64,000 nt of DNA from Acidimangrovimonas pyrenivorans (GCF_042643245.1 NZ_JBHRSK010000012.1:1-64000), one strand, 5' to 3'; numbered from the stretch's first letter, positions 35,720-44,404 are shown. Notes: generated from the sequence alone by a model not told the origin. Numbers and translations: made by a program.

Positions 35720-36169
35720 ATGCCTGACCTGATCGCCTATACCGACGGTGCCTGCAGCGGCAATCCCGGCCCCGGCGGCTGGGGCGTCTTGCTGCACGCC
35801 CGCGACGGCGACACCGTGGTCAAGGAACGTGCCCTGTCGGGTGGCGAGGCCCAGACCACCAACAACCGCATGGAGCTGATGGCGGCGATCACCGCGCTCG
35901 AGACGCTGGGCCGGCCCTCCGAGATCACCATCGTCACCGACAGCGCCTATGTGAAGAACGGCATCAGCGAATGGCTGCGGGGCTGGAAGCGGAAGGGCTG
36001 GAAGACCTCGACCGGCAAGCCGGTGAAGAACGAGGACCTGTGGCGCCGGCTCGACGCCGCCCAGGCCCGGCACAAGGTGCATTGGGAATGGGTCAAGGGC
36101 CATGCCGGCCACCCCGAGAACGAGCGCGCCGACGAACTGGCCCGCGCGGGGATGGCCCCCTACAAATAG
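35720..36169 (+). CDS. rnhA: Ribonuclease HI
   Basis: RNase HI of 149 residues that cuts RNA in RNA-DNA hybrids. Active-site residues are D9 (YTDGACSGNPGPGG), E52 (NNRMELMAAI), D74 (TDSAYVKNG) and D138 (ENERADELA), with H128 (WVKGHAGH). Start chosen at 35720 because ACGGAG lies upstream and the family begins here; an in-frame upstream start is unlikely. In relatives rnhA often follows ispH closely; here three membrane genes intervene. Confidence 0.96.
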   Translation: MPDLIAYTDGACSGNPGPGGWGVLLHARDGDTVVKERALSGGEAQTTNNRMELMAAITALETLGRPSEITIVTDSAYVKNGISEWLRGWKRKGWKTSTGKPVKNEDLWRRLDAAQARHKVHWEWVKGHAGHPENERADELARAGMAPYK

Positions 36170-36214
36170 GCGATCCGGCGGAGCGCGCTGCGCGCGCAAG
36201 CCTGTTTGCGAGGA

Positions 36215-36281
36215 AAGGGGGGCGCTGCCCCCCGTCGCCCAGGGGCGACTCCCCCCGGAGTATTTTCGCAAAGGTGAAATG
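36215..36281 (-). repeat. Dispersed palindromic repeat, copy D
   Basis: A GGGGGGC GCT GCCCCCC hairpin, then GTCGCCCAGGGGCGAC (a second short inverted repeat), then CCCCCGGAGTATTTTCGCAAAGGTG. The second element recurs almost unchanged in copy E. It lies downstream of rnhA, 46 nt past its stop. Confidence 0.7.
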
Positions 36282-36327
36282 CAGGGGCGTTTGCGGTGTC
36301 ATCTTTGCCTGCATCCTCCCGCCGGAG

Positions 36328-36359
36328 ACAAAAGACCCCGCCATGCGGAGATGGCGGGG
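36328..36359 (-). terminator. ccrM terminator
   Basis: CCCCGCCAT (36336-36344), loop GCGGAG, ATGGCGGGG (36351-36359) is a perfect 9-bp stem followed on the minus strand by TCTTTTGT. It lies 55 nt after the ccrM stop. Confidence 0.85.
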
Positions 36360-36413
36360 CAGTCGTGCCGCGGGCGGACCACGGCACAGGCGGTAACTGT
36401 CGGTCGCGCGGGA

Positions 36414-37529
36414 TCAGTGCGGGCGCTGGTCGCCCATCTCGGCCCGGATCTGCTGGCGCAGCACGTCGATCGGGATGATCTTGCCCTCGCGCTTGAAGTG
36501 CCAATAGGTCCAGCCGTTGCAGCTGGGCGCGCCTTCGAGCTGGGCGCCGACCTGGTGGATCGAGCCCTTGACGTCGTTGCCGATCAGCGTGCCGTCGGCG
36601 CGCACCTTGGCCTTGTGGCGGTTGCCGATGGAGTAGAGCTCCTCGCCCGGGCGCAGCATGCCGCGTTCGACCAGCTGGCCGAAGGGCACCCGCGGCTCGG
36701 CGCGTTTCGAGGTCGAGACGGTCAGCGCCTCGCGGTCGAACTTGCGCACCTTGGCCAGCCGCGCCTCGGCCACCTTGCGGTAGCTTTCCTCGCGCTCGAT
36801 GCCGATATAGTCGCGGCCCAGCATCTTGGCGACGGCGCCGGTGGTGCCGGTGCCGAAGAACGGGTCGAGCACGACGTCGCCGGGATTGGTCGTCGCCACC
36901 AGCACCCGGTGCAAGAGCGCCTCGGGCTTCTGGGTCGGGTGGGCCTTGTCGCCCTTGTCGTCCTTGAGCCGCTCGTGCCCGGTGCAGATCGGGATCACCC
37001 AGTCCGAGCGCATCTGCACCCCTTCGTTCAGCGCCTTCAGCGCCTCGTAGTTGAAGGTGTACTTGCTGGCCTCTTCCTTGCTGGCCCAGATCAGCGTCTC
37101 ATGGGCGTTGGTCAGCCGCTTGCCGCGGAAGTTCGGCATCGGGTTCGACTTGCGCCAGACGACGTCGTTGAGCAGCCAGAAGCCCTGGTTCTGCAGTTCG
37201 GCGCCGAGGCGGAAGATGTTGTGGTAGGAGCCGATCACCCAGATCGCGCCATTGGGCTTGAGCAGCCGGCGCGCGGCGGCGAGCCAGTCGCGGGTGAAGC
37301 GGTCGTAGATCTTGAAGCTGTCGAACCGGTCCCAGTCGTCGTCGACCGCATCGACCTTGGAATTGTCCGGCCGGTGCAGGTCGCCCTTGAGCTGCAGGTT
37401 GTAGGGCGGGTCGGCGAAGATCAGGTCTATCGAGCCCGCTGGCAGGCTGTTCATTCTCTCGATGCAGTCACCAGACAATATCTGGTTGAGAGGGAGCGTT
37501 TCCGCCCCCTTGGCCTTGGGTTTCGTCAT
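36414..37529 (-). CDS. ccrM: CcrM-type adenine DNA methyltransferase (GANTC)
   Basis: Beta-class N6-adenine methyltransferase of 371 residues, methylating the adenine in GANTC late in the cell cycle. DPPY (40-43, ADPPYNLQL) comes before the AdoMet motif (DPFFGTGTTG), as in the beta class. The C-terminal RAMA-type domain (SCNGWTYWHFK) is present, as in Caulobacter CcrM. GAGG lies 5 nt before the ATG. It is flanked by rnhB upstream on the same strand and rnhA on the other. Its promoter region carries two GANTC sites, suggesting methylation-sensitive expression. Confidence 0.95.
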   Translation of the reverse strand: MTKPKAKGAETLPLNQILSGDCIERMNSLPAGSIDLIFADPPYNLQLKGDLHRPDNSKVDAVDDDWDRFDSFKIYDRFTRDWLAAARRLLKPNGAIWVIGSYHNIFRLGAELQNQGFWLLNDVVWRKSNPMPNFRGKRLTNAHETLIWASKEEASKYTFNYEALKALNEGVQMRSDWVIPICTGHERLKDDKGDKAHPTQKPEALLHRVLVATTNPGDVVLDPFFGTGTTGAVAKMLGRDYIGIEREESYRKVAEARLAKVRKFDREALTVSTSKRAEPRVPFGQLVERGMLRPGEELYSIGNRHKAKVRADGTLIGNDVKGSIHQVGAQLEGAPSCNGWTYWHFKREGKIIPIDVLRQQIRAEMGDQRPH

Positions 37530-37564
37530 GTCTGCCTCACAGGTCCGCGCGTTTTCGCGCTGTC

Positions 37565-37663
37565 GTTTCTGTGGACAAAAATGAGCTATCGGCGATTCGC
37601 CGTCAATTTGTTTTTTGAATCAAGGGGTTACATTATTGCCTTGATACAAGATATTGTGGATAG
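37565..37663. promoter_or_regulatory. ccrM promoter region: GANTC sites and DnaA-box-like sequences
   Basis: An AT-rich patch. GANTC sites are GATTC 37594-37598, inside the 11-bp palindrome GGCGATTCGCC (37591-37601), and GAATC 37617-37621. On the minus strand TTGACG (plus 37601-37606) may be a -35 element, but no good -10 follows. TGTGGACAA (37570-37578) and TGTGGATAG (37655-37663) each match the reverse of the DnaA box TTATCCACA at eight of nine positions. Confidence 0.55.
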
Positions 37664-38255
37664 GTGCGAAGGAACGTCTATGGTGGGGAGTCACCCCGAT
37701 ATCTTGGAGCGCCTGCAGATGGGCCTTGGTCGGGTAGCCGGCATTGCGTTCCCAGCCGTAGCCGGGGTGCTGTTGCGCCAAATCCACCATGATCCGGTCG
37801 CGCACCACCTTGGCGACGATCGAGGCGGCGGAGATCGACAGCGAGCGGGCATCGCCCTTGACCACGGCCTCGGCCGACAGGGCGATCCCGCGCGGGATCA
37901 GGTTGCCGTCGATCAGCAGGTGGTGAGGCGGCGTGGCGAGGCCGGCGACGGCGCGCTCCATCGCCAGGTGGCTGGCGCGCAGGATGTTGATCTCGTCGAT
38001 CTCCGCCACCGTGGCATGGGCGACGGAGACTTCGGCCATCTCGAGGATCGCGTCGTAGAGCGCGTCGCGGCGGCGGGCGCTGAGCTTCTTCGAATCGTTC
38101 AGGCCGTCGGGGATGCGGGCCGGGTCGAGGATCACGGCGGCGGCCGTCACCGGGCCGGCGAGCGGGCCGCGGCCGACCTCGTCGACGCCGGCGATACGGG
38201 CGAAGCCGCGGGCGCGGGCGGCGGTTTCGAAGCTGAAATCGGGGGCATTGCTCAT
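37620..38255 (-). CDS. rnhB: Ribonuclease HII
   Basis: RNase HII of 211 residues that removes ribonucleotides and RNA primers from DNA. The metal-binding acidic residues are D25 and E26 (AGVDEVGRGPLAGPV) and D116 (LLIDGN), with the C-terminal SAASIVAKVVRDRIM region present. The start at 38255 is by homology; a longer frame from 38363 has only arginine- and glycine-rich filler. It ends 90 nt before ccrM; the order rnhB-ccrM is common in alphaproteobacteria. Confidence 0.95.
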   Translation of the reverse strand: MSNAPDFSFETAARARGFARIAGVDEVGRGPLAGPVTAAAVILDPARIPDGLNDSKKLSARRRDALYDAILEMAEVSVAHATVAEIDEINILRASHLAMERAVAGLATPPHHLLIDGNLIPRGIALSAEAVVKGDARSLSISAASIVAKVVRDRIMVDLAQQHPGYGWERNAGYPTKAHLQALQDIGVTPHHRRSFAPIHNILYQGNNVTP

Positions 38256-38355
38256 GACGGACTGAAAGCCGATTTCGCCGCGCCGGGCAATGGCAAAGCG
38301 GTCAGCGGGCGATCCGCCCTTGCGCAGCCCCCGGCCCGGCCCAGATAGTCGGGCC

Positions 38356-39219
38356 ATGGACAAGGTTCTGCTTTCCCTCGGCCACGGCTATTCCGCCCGC
38401 GCCCTCGCCCGGCGGCTGATGCCGCAGGGCTGGCACGTGATCGGCACCACGCGTTCGGCCGAGAAGGCCGCTGAATTGACAGCGGAGGGCGTCGAGGCGC
38501 TGGTCTGGCCGGGCAATGCGCTCGCCCCGGTCCTAGCGCGGGCGACGCATCTGCTCAGCTCCATCGCGCCCGATGAACAGGGCGACCCGGTGCTGCGGCT
38601 GGCGCGCGATCAGATCGCCGCGGCCGGGCATCTGCGTTGGGTCGGTTACCTGTCGACCACCGGGGTTTACGGCGATCATCACGGCGGCTGGGTCGACGAG
38701 GCGACGCCACTGACCCCGGCGACGGCGCGCGGCAAGGCCCGGGGGACGGCCGAGGCGGAATGGCAGGCGCTGGCGCAGGAGGCCGGGCTGCCGCTGCACA
38801 TCTTCCGGCTGGCCGGCATCTACGGCCCCGGGCGCGGGCCCTTCGCCAAGGTTCGGGCCGGCACCGCGCGGCGGATCGTCAAGCCCGGCCAGGTGTTCAG
38901 CCGCATCCATGTCGCGGATATCGCGCAGGTGCTGGAAGCCTCGATGGCGCATCTGAATCCCGGCGCGATCTACAACCTGTGCGACGACGACCCGGCGCCG
39001 CCGGAAGAGATCATCGCCCACGCCGCCGAGCTGCTCGGCCTGCCGCTGCCGCCCGAGGAGGATTTCGCAACCGCCGAGATGTCCCCGATGGCGCGCAGCT
39101 TCTATGCCGAGTCGAAGCGGGTGCGGAACGACCGGATCAAGGATGAGCTCGGCATCCGGCTGCTCTACCCGAGCTATCGCGAGGGGCTGGCGGCGCTGCT
39201 GGCCGAGGAGACGGCCTGA
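38356..39219 (+). CDS. SDR-like NAD-dependent epimerase/dehydratase family protein
   Basis: Rossmann-fold protein of 287 residues resembling YeeZ-type atypical SDRs. The N-terminal nucleotide loop is GHGYSARALARRL; later GYLSTTGVYGDHHGGWVDE and RLAGIYGPGRGPFAKVR are typical of this group. The YxxxK motif is not obvious, so activity is uncertain. It is divergent from rnhB across 100 bp and converges on the channel gene. Function unknown. Confidence 0.8.
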   Translation: MDKVLLSLGHGYSARALARRLMPQGWHVIGTTRSAEKAAELTAEGVEALVWPGNALAPVLARATHLLSSIAPDEQGDPVLRLARDQIAAAGHLRWVGYLSTTGVYGDHHGGWVDEATPLTPATARGKARGTAEAEWQALAQEAGLPLHIFRLAGIYGPGRGPFAKVRAGTARRIVKPGQVFSRIHVADIAQVLEASMAHLNPGAIYNLCDDDPAPPEEIIAHAAELLGLPLPPEEDFATAEMSPMARSFYAESKRVRNDRIKDELGIRLLYPSYREGLAALLAEETA

Positions 39220-39228
39220 TCCGGGGCC

Positions 39229-40002
39229 TCAGTAATAGCCCTCGGTCTCGATATTCAGCGTCGCGCCGCAATGCTTGCAATGGACCGCGTCCGGGTCATG
39301 CAGCTTGAGGCCGCAATCGGGGCAGGGGTAGCGCACCTTGGCCGGGCGGAACAGCACCTGGGCGAGGCGCAGGAACAGGGTGACGCCGAAGATCATCACC
39401 GCGACCGAGATCATCCGGCCGCTGGTTCCGGTCAGGGTGATGTCGCCAAAGCCGGTCGTCGTCAGCGCGGTGACGGTGAAGTAGAGCGCGTCGGCGTAGT
39501 TGTCGATCTGCGGGTTGGTGCTGTACTGGCTGGCATAGACCAGCCCGGTCATGACGAACATGAAGACCAGCAGGTTGATCGCGGCGACGAGGATATCCTC
39601 GTGCATCCGGAAGAAGCGGAAATCGGCGCGCAGCCGGGCCAGCATCTGGTAGGTGTGCAGCAGCCGCAGCGTCCGGACGATGCGCAGGAAGCCCAGCCCC
39701 TCGCCTGCCAAGAGTGCGAGGAACGAGACGATCGAGGCGAGGTCGGCCAGAGTCACCGGGTGGATCAGGAAGCGCAGCCGCTGGGTCGAGATCGCGACGC
39801 GGGCGATGAAGTCGATCAGGATGGCGACACCGAAAACCGCGTCGATGGTCTCGACCACCACGCCGTGCTGGCTGAACGAGGTGGCGATGACGAACAGGAT
39901 CGTGCCCAGATCGAAGATCAACAGCCCGTAGCGGAACCGCTGCGCGCGCCGGCTGTTGCCTTCGTAAAGCAGGCGCAGCCTGTCCAGCCTTGTCTTCGCC
40001 AT
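39229..40002 (-). CDS. Voltage-sensor-type cation channel with C-terminal zinc ribbon
   Basis: Six-helix ion channel of 257 residues. The first four helices resemble a voltage sensor: S4 carries R107, R110 and R113 (FLRIVRTLRLL). The pore has the selectivity segment TTTGFGD (181-187), with GFG as in some potassium channels. After the last helix, two cysteine pairs, C227/C230 and C242/C245 (CPDCG, CKHCG), form a zinc ribbon. AAAGGAA lies 6 nt before the start at 40002; an upstream extension is not supported. Probably a potassium channel; ion choice is inferred from the filter. Confidence 0.83.
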   Translation of the reverse strand: MAKTRLDRLRLLYEGNSRRAQRFRYGLLIFDLGTILFVIATSFSQHGVVVETIDAVFGVAILIDFIARVAISTQRLRFLIHPVTLADLASIVSFLALLAGEGLGFLRIVRTLRLLHTYQMLARLRADFRFFRMHEDILVAAINLLVFMFVMTGLVYASQYSTNPQIDNYADALYFTVTALTTTGFGDITLTGTSGRMISVAVMIFGVTLFLRLAQVLFRPAKVRYPCPDCGLKLHDPDAVHCKHCGATLNIETEGYY

Positions 40003-40129
40003 GTCCGTTCCTTTCTGCCCGCCCCACTCTGCCGCTGGCCGGGACCGGCTGGCAAGACGGCAATGTCGCGCGCTTGCCCCCGCCGGCGCCGCGGCGTATC
40101 CCGAAAGTGGGCAGCGCGAGGGAACGGGA

Positions 40130-41767
40130 GTGGCAGAGCGGACATCACCTTTGGGCGTGTTTCGCAACCCGACCTTCCGGGCGCTGTGGTCGGCCGCGCT
40201 GGTCTCGAACCTGGGCACGCTGATCCAGGCGGTGGGCGCGAGCTGGACGATGACCTCGCTGACCACCTCGCACGCGCTGGTGGCCTTGGTGCAGGCCTCA
40301 ACCACCCTGCCGATCACCCTGTTCGCGATCGTGTCGGGGGCGCTGGCCGACAGTTTCGACCGCCGCCGGATCATGCTGATCGCGCAGAGCTTCATGCTGG
40401 TCGTCTCGGTCGGGCTGGCGGTGACGGCCTATCTGGGGCTGCTGACGCCCTGGCTGCTCTTGTCCTTCACCTTCCTGATCGGCTGCGGCACGGCATTGCA
40501 CAACCCGTCCTGGCAGGCCTCGATGGGCGACATCATCGGCAAGGAGGACCTGCCCTCGGCCGTCGTCGTCAACTCGATGGGGTTCAACCTGATGCGCAGC
40601 GTCGGGCCGGCGATCGGCGGTGCCATCGTCGCGGCGGCCGGGGCGGCGGCGGCCTTCGCGGCCAATGCGGCCTCCTATTTCCTGCTGATCGCGACGCTGA
40701 GCCGCTGGCACCCCGAACGGGCGCGCAGCACCCTGCCGCGCGAGGATTTCACCCGGGCGATGCGGGCCGGGCTGCGCTATGTCTCGATGTCGCCGCACCT
40801 GGTCCGGATCATGGGCCGCGGCTTCCTGTTCGGCATCGCCGCAGTGGCGGTGCTGGCGCTGCTGCCGCTGGTGGCGCGCGGCCAGCTGGGCAGCGGTGCG
40901 CTGGGCTACGGCGTGATGCTGGGCTTCTTCGGCGTCGGCGCCATCGGCGGGGCGCTGTCGAACAGCCGGTTGCGGGCGCGGTTCTCCAACGAGGTCGTGG
41001 TGCGCGGCGCCTTCGCCGGTTTCGCCGTGGCCGCCTTCGTCCTCGGCATCAGCCCGATCTACGCGCTCAGCTGCGCCATCCTGCTGGTCGCCGGCGCTTC
41101 CTGGGTCCTCGCCCTGTCGCTGTTCAACGTCTCGGTCCAGCTGACCACCCCGCGCTGGGTCGTCGGCCGGGCGCTGTCGGTCTACCAGGTGGCGACCTTC
41201 GGCGGCATGGCTTCGGGCAGCTGGCTCTGGGGCTCGGTGGCGCAGGTCCACGGCTCGGGCACGGCGCTGATGATCGCGTCGGGAGTGCTGGTGCTGGGCG
41301 GGCTGGTCGGGCTGCGCTACCGGCTGCCGCAGCTGGGCGAGCTCAACCTCGATCCGCTCGACAGGTTCCGCGAGCCGCCCTTGCGGCTGGACATCCAGCC
41401 GCGCTCGGGCCCGATCATGGTGATGGTGGATTACGAGATCGCGCAGCAGGACCTGCCGGCCTTCCTGGCGGCGATGAGCGACCGGCGCCGGATCCGCAAG
41501 CGCGACGGCGCCCAGCAATGGGCGCTGCTGCGCGACCTGGAAAATCCGGACCTGTGGACCGAGAGCTACCACGTCCCGACCTGGACCGATTACGTCCGCC
41601 ACAACCAGCGCCGGACCCAGGCCGATGCCGAGGTCTACGAGCGGTTGCTGGCGCTGCACAAGGGCCCGGGCAAGCCGCGCGTCCACCGGATGATCGAACG
41701 CCAGACCGTGCCGGCGGAGGAACGGCTGCGGCTGAAGGATCCGACCGGGGCGGTGCTGGGGCCGTAG
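40130..41767 (+). CDS. MFS transporter fused to a monooxygenase-like domain
   Basis: Twelve-helix transporter of the MFS_3/EntS-like family (about residues 1-410), followed by a soluble C-terminal domain (about 425-515; MVMVDYEIAQQDLPAFLAAM, then LLRDLENPDLWTESYHVPTW) with the pattern of an antibiotic-biosynthesis-monooxygenase/ABM dimeric alpha-beta barrel. Such fusions are known in proteobacteria. Function may be drug or siderophore efflux; unproven. The start is taken as GTG at 40130, where GAGGG lies upstream and the transporter begins (SPLGVFRNPTFRALW). It is divergent from the channel gene. Confidence 0.8.
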   Translation: MAERTSPLGVFRNPTFRALWSAALVSNLGTLIQAVGASWTMTSLTTSHALVALVQASTTLPITLFAIVSGALADSFDRRRIMLIAQSFMLVVSVGLAVTAYLGLLTPWLLLSFTFLIGCGTALHNPSWQASMGDIIGKEDLPSAVVVNSMGFNLMRSVGPAIGGAIVAAAGAAAAFAANAASYFLLIATLSRWHPERARSTLPREDFTRAMRAGLRYVSMSPHLVRIMGRGFLFGIAAVAVLALLPLVARGQLGSGALGYGVMLGFFGVGAIGGALSNSRLRARFSNEVVVRGAFAGFAVAAFVLGISPIYALSCAILLVAGASWVLALSLFNVSVQLTTPRWVVGRALSVYQVATFGGMASGSWLWGSVAQVHGSGTALMIASGVLVLGGLVGLRYRLPQLGELNLDPLDRFREPPLRLDIQPRSGPIMVMVDYEIAQQDLPAFLAAMSDRRRIRKRDGAQQWALLRDLENPDLWTESYHVPTWTDYVRHNQRRTQADAEVYERLLALHKGPGKPRVHRMIERQTVPAEERLRLKDPTGAVLGP

Positions 41768-41888
41768 CGGCGCCGGCGCGTCTGCTCCTAAGGTCGATCC
41801 CATTCGCGCGCGCCGGCACCGATGGCGGCGCGTCGCATGGGCGAGGTATCCTTGTCCGTGCAGGAAGCCGGGCACATGGAGGATCGTC

Positions 41889-42188
41889 TTGCCGGGAATT
41901 CACTTCCAAAACGAAACCGCGCGTTTTCTGACCCTCGCGGCATTGGCGATCCTGGGGTTCCCGTTGCTTCTTTGGCTGATCGGGCACTTCGGGGGCTGCG
42001 TCGCCAGTTCGACGGCCTCCTATTGTGAGCGCATACCGGATTTCTTCGGCAGCCTGATCTTCGCGTTCTATGTCTTCCTCGCATTCGGCGGATGGGCGAT
42101 CTCGGTCCTGCTTCTCGTCGCTGCCGTCGCGATGCTGATCCTGGCGGTCCGGCTGGAGGTCTCCGCGCGCCGGGACAGGCGGCGTTAG
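41889..42188 (+). CDS. Small two-helix membrane protein, unknown
   Basis: Hypothetical protein of 99 residues, with two or three hydrophobic helices (about 13-35 and 52-87) and a charged C-terminus. The start is TTG at 41889: a perfect GGAGG lies at 41878-41882, 6 nt before it, and no better ATG exists in frame. Two cysteines (GGCVASSTASYC) between the helices could form a disulfide if that loop is periplasmic. No family recognised. It follows the MFS gene by 121 nt. Confidence 0.55.
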   Translation: MPGIHFQNETARFLTLAALAILGFPLLLWLIGHFGGCVASSTASYCERIPDFFGSLIFAFYVFLAFGGWAISVLLLVAAVAMLILAVRLEVSARRDRRR

Positions 42189-42259
42189 CCGGCCGCGCGG
42201 CGCGACCGGCGCCCGCCGCGGCTCCGGGCGCGTTGCGGAGTGACGCAACTGCGCCGGCA

Positions 42260-42298
42260 AAGAAGAAGGGCCGCCGCCCGCCGAGGACGCCGGCCCTT
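42260..42298 (-). terminator. leuB terminator
   Basis: AAGGGCCG (42266-42273) and CGGCCCTT (42291-42298) close a hairpin with further internal pairing. CTTCTTTG follows on the minus strand. It lies 23 nt after the leuB stop. Confidence 0.75.
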
Positions 42299-42320
42299 CA
42301 TCTGCCTGCCGGCTGTCGCC

Positions 42321-43430
42321 TTACAGGCTGGCGTCCAGCGCGGCGAGGATGGCGTCGCCCATGCCCGAGGTGCTGACCGGCACGCCGCCTTCCGGGCCCA
42401 TCAGGTCGGCGGTGCGGACGCCGTCGGCCAGCACCTTCTCGACCGTGGCTTCTAGCCGGGCGGCCTCGTCGCCGCGGTCGAAGCTGTAGCGCAGCGCCAT
42501 GGCGAAGCTCAGGATGCAGGCGATCGGGTTGGCCTTGCCCTGGCCGGCGATGTCGGGGGCCGAGCCGTGGACGGGCTCGTAGAGCGCCTTCGGCCGGCCG
42601 TTGGCCATCGGCGCCCCGAGCGAGGCCGAGGGCAGCATGCCGAGCGAGCCGGTCAGCATCGCCGCGCAATCCGACAGGATGTCGCCGAACAGGTTGTCGG
42701 TGACGATGACGTCGAACTGCTTGGGATTGCGGACCAGCTGCATGGCGCCGTTGTCGGCATACATGTGGCTCAGTTCGACCTCCGGGTACTCGTTGTCGTG
42801 CACCCATTGGACTTCCTCGCGCCACAGCACGCCGGATTCCATCACGTTGGCCTTCTCCATCGAGCAGACCTTGTTGTTGCGACGCTTGGCCAGTTCGAAG
42901 GCCGAGCGGGCGACGCGGCGGATCTCGTCGGTGGTGTAGCGCTGGGTGTTGACGCCGACGCGGCCGCCCTCGTTATCCGGGTAGATGCCGCGCGGCTCGC
43001 CGAAATAGATGCCCGAGGTCAGCTCGCGCACGATCATGATGTCGAGCCCGGCGACGACGTCCTTCTTCAGCGACGAGAAATCCGCCAGCGCGTCGAAGCA
43101 TTGCGCCGGGCGCAGGTTGGCGTAGAGGTCCATCTCCTTGCGCAGGCGCAAGAGGCCGCGCTCGGGCTTCACGCTGAAATCCAGCACGTCGTATTTCGGC
43201 CCGCCGACGGCGCCCAGCAGCACCGCGTCGACTTCCTGCGCCTTGGCCATCGTGTCGTCGTGCAGCGGGGTGCCGTATTTGTCATAGGCCGCGCCGCCCA
43301 CCAGATCCTCGCTGACGTCGAAATTCAGGCCGCGCTTGGCGCCGAACCAGTCGATGACGCGGCGCACCTCGGTCATGACCTCGGGGCCGATGCCGTCGCC
43401 GGGAAGGATGAGAAGGGAAGGATTGGCCAT
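42321..43430 (-). CDS. leuB: 3-isopropylmalate dehydrogenase
   Basis: Oxidative decarboxylase of leucine synthesis, 369 residues. The N-terminus SLLILPGDGIGPEVM, the substrate arginines in LLRLRKEMDLYANLRP, and the signature NLFGDILSDCAAMLTGSLGM are typical. Start at 43430 with CGGAG 8 nt upstream. It lies about 4 kb from leuC-leuD on the same strand, with unrelated genes between, so it is a separate unit ended by its own terminator. Confidence 0.97.
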   Translation of the reverse strand: MANPSLLILPGDGIGPEVMTEVRRVIDWFGAKRGLNFDVSEDLVGGAAYDKYGTPLHDDTMAKAQEVDAVLLGAVGGPKYDVLDFSVKPERGLLRLRKEMDLYANLRPAQCFDALADFSSLKKDVVAGLDIMIVRELTSGIYFGEPRGIYPDNEGGRVGVNTQRYTTDEIRRVARSAFELAKRRNNKVCSMEKANVMESGVLWREEVQWVHDNEYPEVELSHMYADNGAMQLVRNPKQFDVIVTDNLFGDILSDCAAMLTGSLGMLPSASLGAPMANGRPKALYEPVHGSAPDIAGQGKANPIACILSFAMALRYSFDRGDEAARLEATVEKVLADGVRTADLMGPEGGVPVSTSGMGDAILAALDASL

Positions 43431-43483
43431 GGGATACGCTCCGTGAAATGTCCCGTCTCGCCTAGCCTTTTGCCCCTTGGCGG

Positions 43484-44404
43484 TCAAGCTTTCGCCCCTG
43501 TTTCGGAAGGCTCCGAGACCGCGGCACGCAGCCCCTCGGCCAGCAGGTCCCAGACCCGGCGCAGCCGCGGCGTCTGGCGCAGCGCCTCGGCCGCCGTCAG
43601 CCACATCGGCAGCGACGGGATCGGCAGCTCGGGCATCAGCCGGACGACGCCGGGGGTGCTGCGGCCGATATGGTGCTGGCCGCCGCCGATGCCGCAGCCC
43701 GCCGCCACCAGCTGCCAATAGGTCGCCTGATCGTCGCAACGGGTGCGGAAGAAGCCGCGATCGACCTGCCAGCCCATCCGCCGCAGCGCCCGCAGCATCA
43801 GCTCCGAGCGGTCGAAGCCGACCCAGTCATGCTGTTGCAGTTCTTCCACGGTGGTCGGCGTGCCGCGCCGGTCGAGGTAGCTTTGCGCCGCGTAGAGGCC
43901 GATGCCGATCTCGCCGACATGGCGGGTGATGACGTCGAGCTGTTCCGGCCGGTACATCCGCACCGCGATATCGGCCTCGCGGAACAGCAGGTTCTCGGTC
44001 GTGTCCGAAGGGTGGAGTTCGAGCTCGATCTCGGGCTCGGCGGCGCGGATCCGGGCCAGGATCGGCGGCAGCAGGTAATGGGCGACGACGGTGCTGGCGG
44101 TGATCCGCACGGTGCCGCGCAGCCCGGTCTCCTGCCCCGCCGCCGCCAGCTGCAGCCGCGCCGCCGCCTCGCGCATCGCCCGCGCCGGCGCGATCAGCGC
44201 CGCGCCGGCCTCGGTCAGTTCCAGTCCGCGGGCGTGGCGGCGGAAGATGCTCAGCCCCAGCGCCTGCTCCGCCGCCTGCACCTGGCGGCCCAGCGTTGGC
44301 TGGCTCAGCCCCAGAACGCGGGCCGCGCCCGAGAGCGAACCCGCCTCGGCTACCGCCAGAAGCACCTGCACCAGGGACCAGTCGAGCCTGTCAGAGATAT
44401 TCAT
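43484..44404 (-). CDS. LysR-family transcriptional regulator
   Basis: Regulator of 306 residues. The winged helix is at the N-terminus (LLAVAEAGSLSGAARVLG, SQPTLGRQVQAAEQALG) with the effector-binding domain after it. Start at 44404 is preferred over 44425 from the family N-terminus (MNISDRLDW). It is divergent from an epimerase-like gene 103 bp away, which it probably regulates. Confidence 0.88.
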   Translation of the reverse strand: MNISDRLDWSLVQVLLAVAEAGSLSGAARVLGLSQPTLGRQVQAAEQALGLSIFRRHARGLELTEAGAALIAPARAMREAAARLQLAAAGQETGLRGTVRITASTVVAHYLLPPILARIRAAEPEIELELHPSDTTENLLFREADIAVRMYRPEQLDVITRHVGEIGIGLYAAQSYLDRRGTPTTVEELQQHDWVGFDRSELMLRALRRMGWQVDRGFFRTRCDDQATYWQLVAAGCGIGGGQHHIGRSTPGVVRLMPELPIPSLPMWLTAAEALRQTPRLRRVWDLLAEGLRAAVSEPSETGAKA

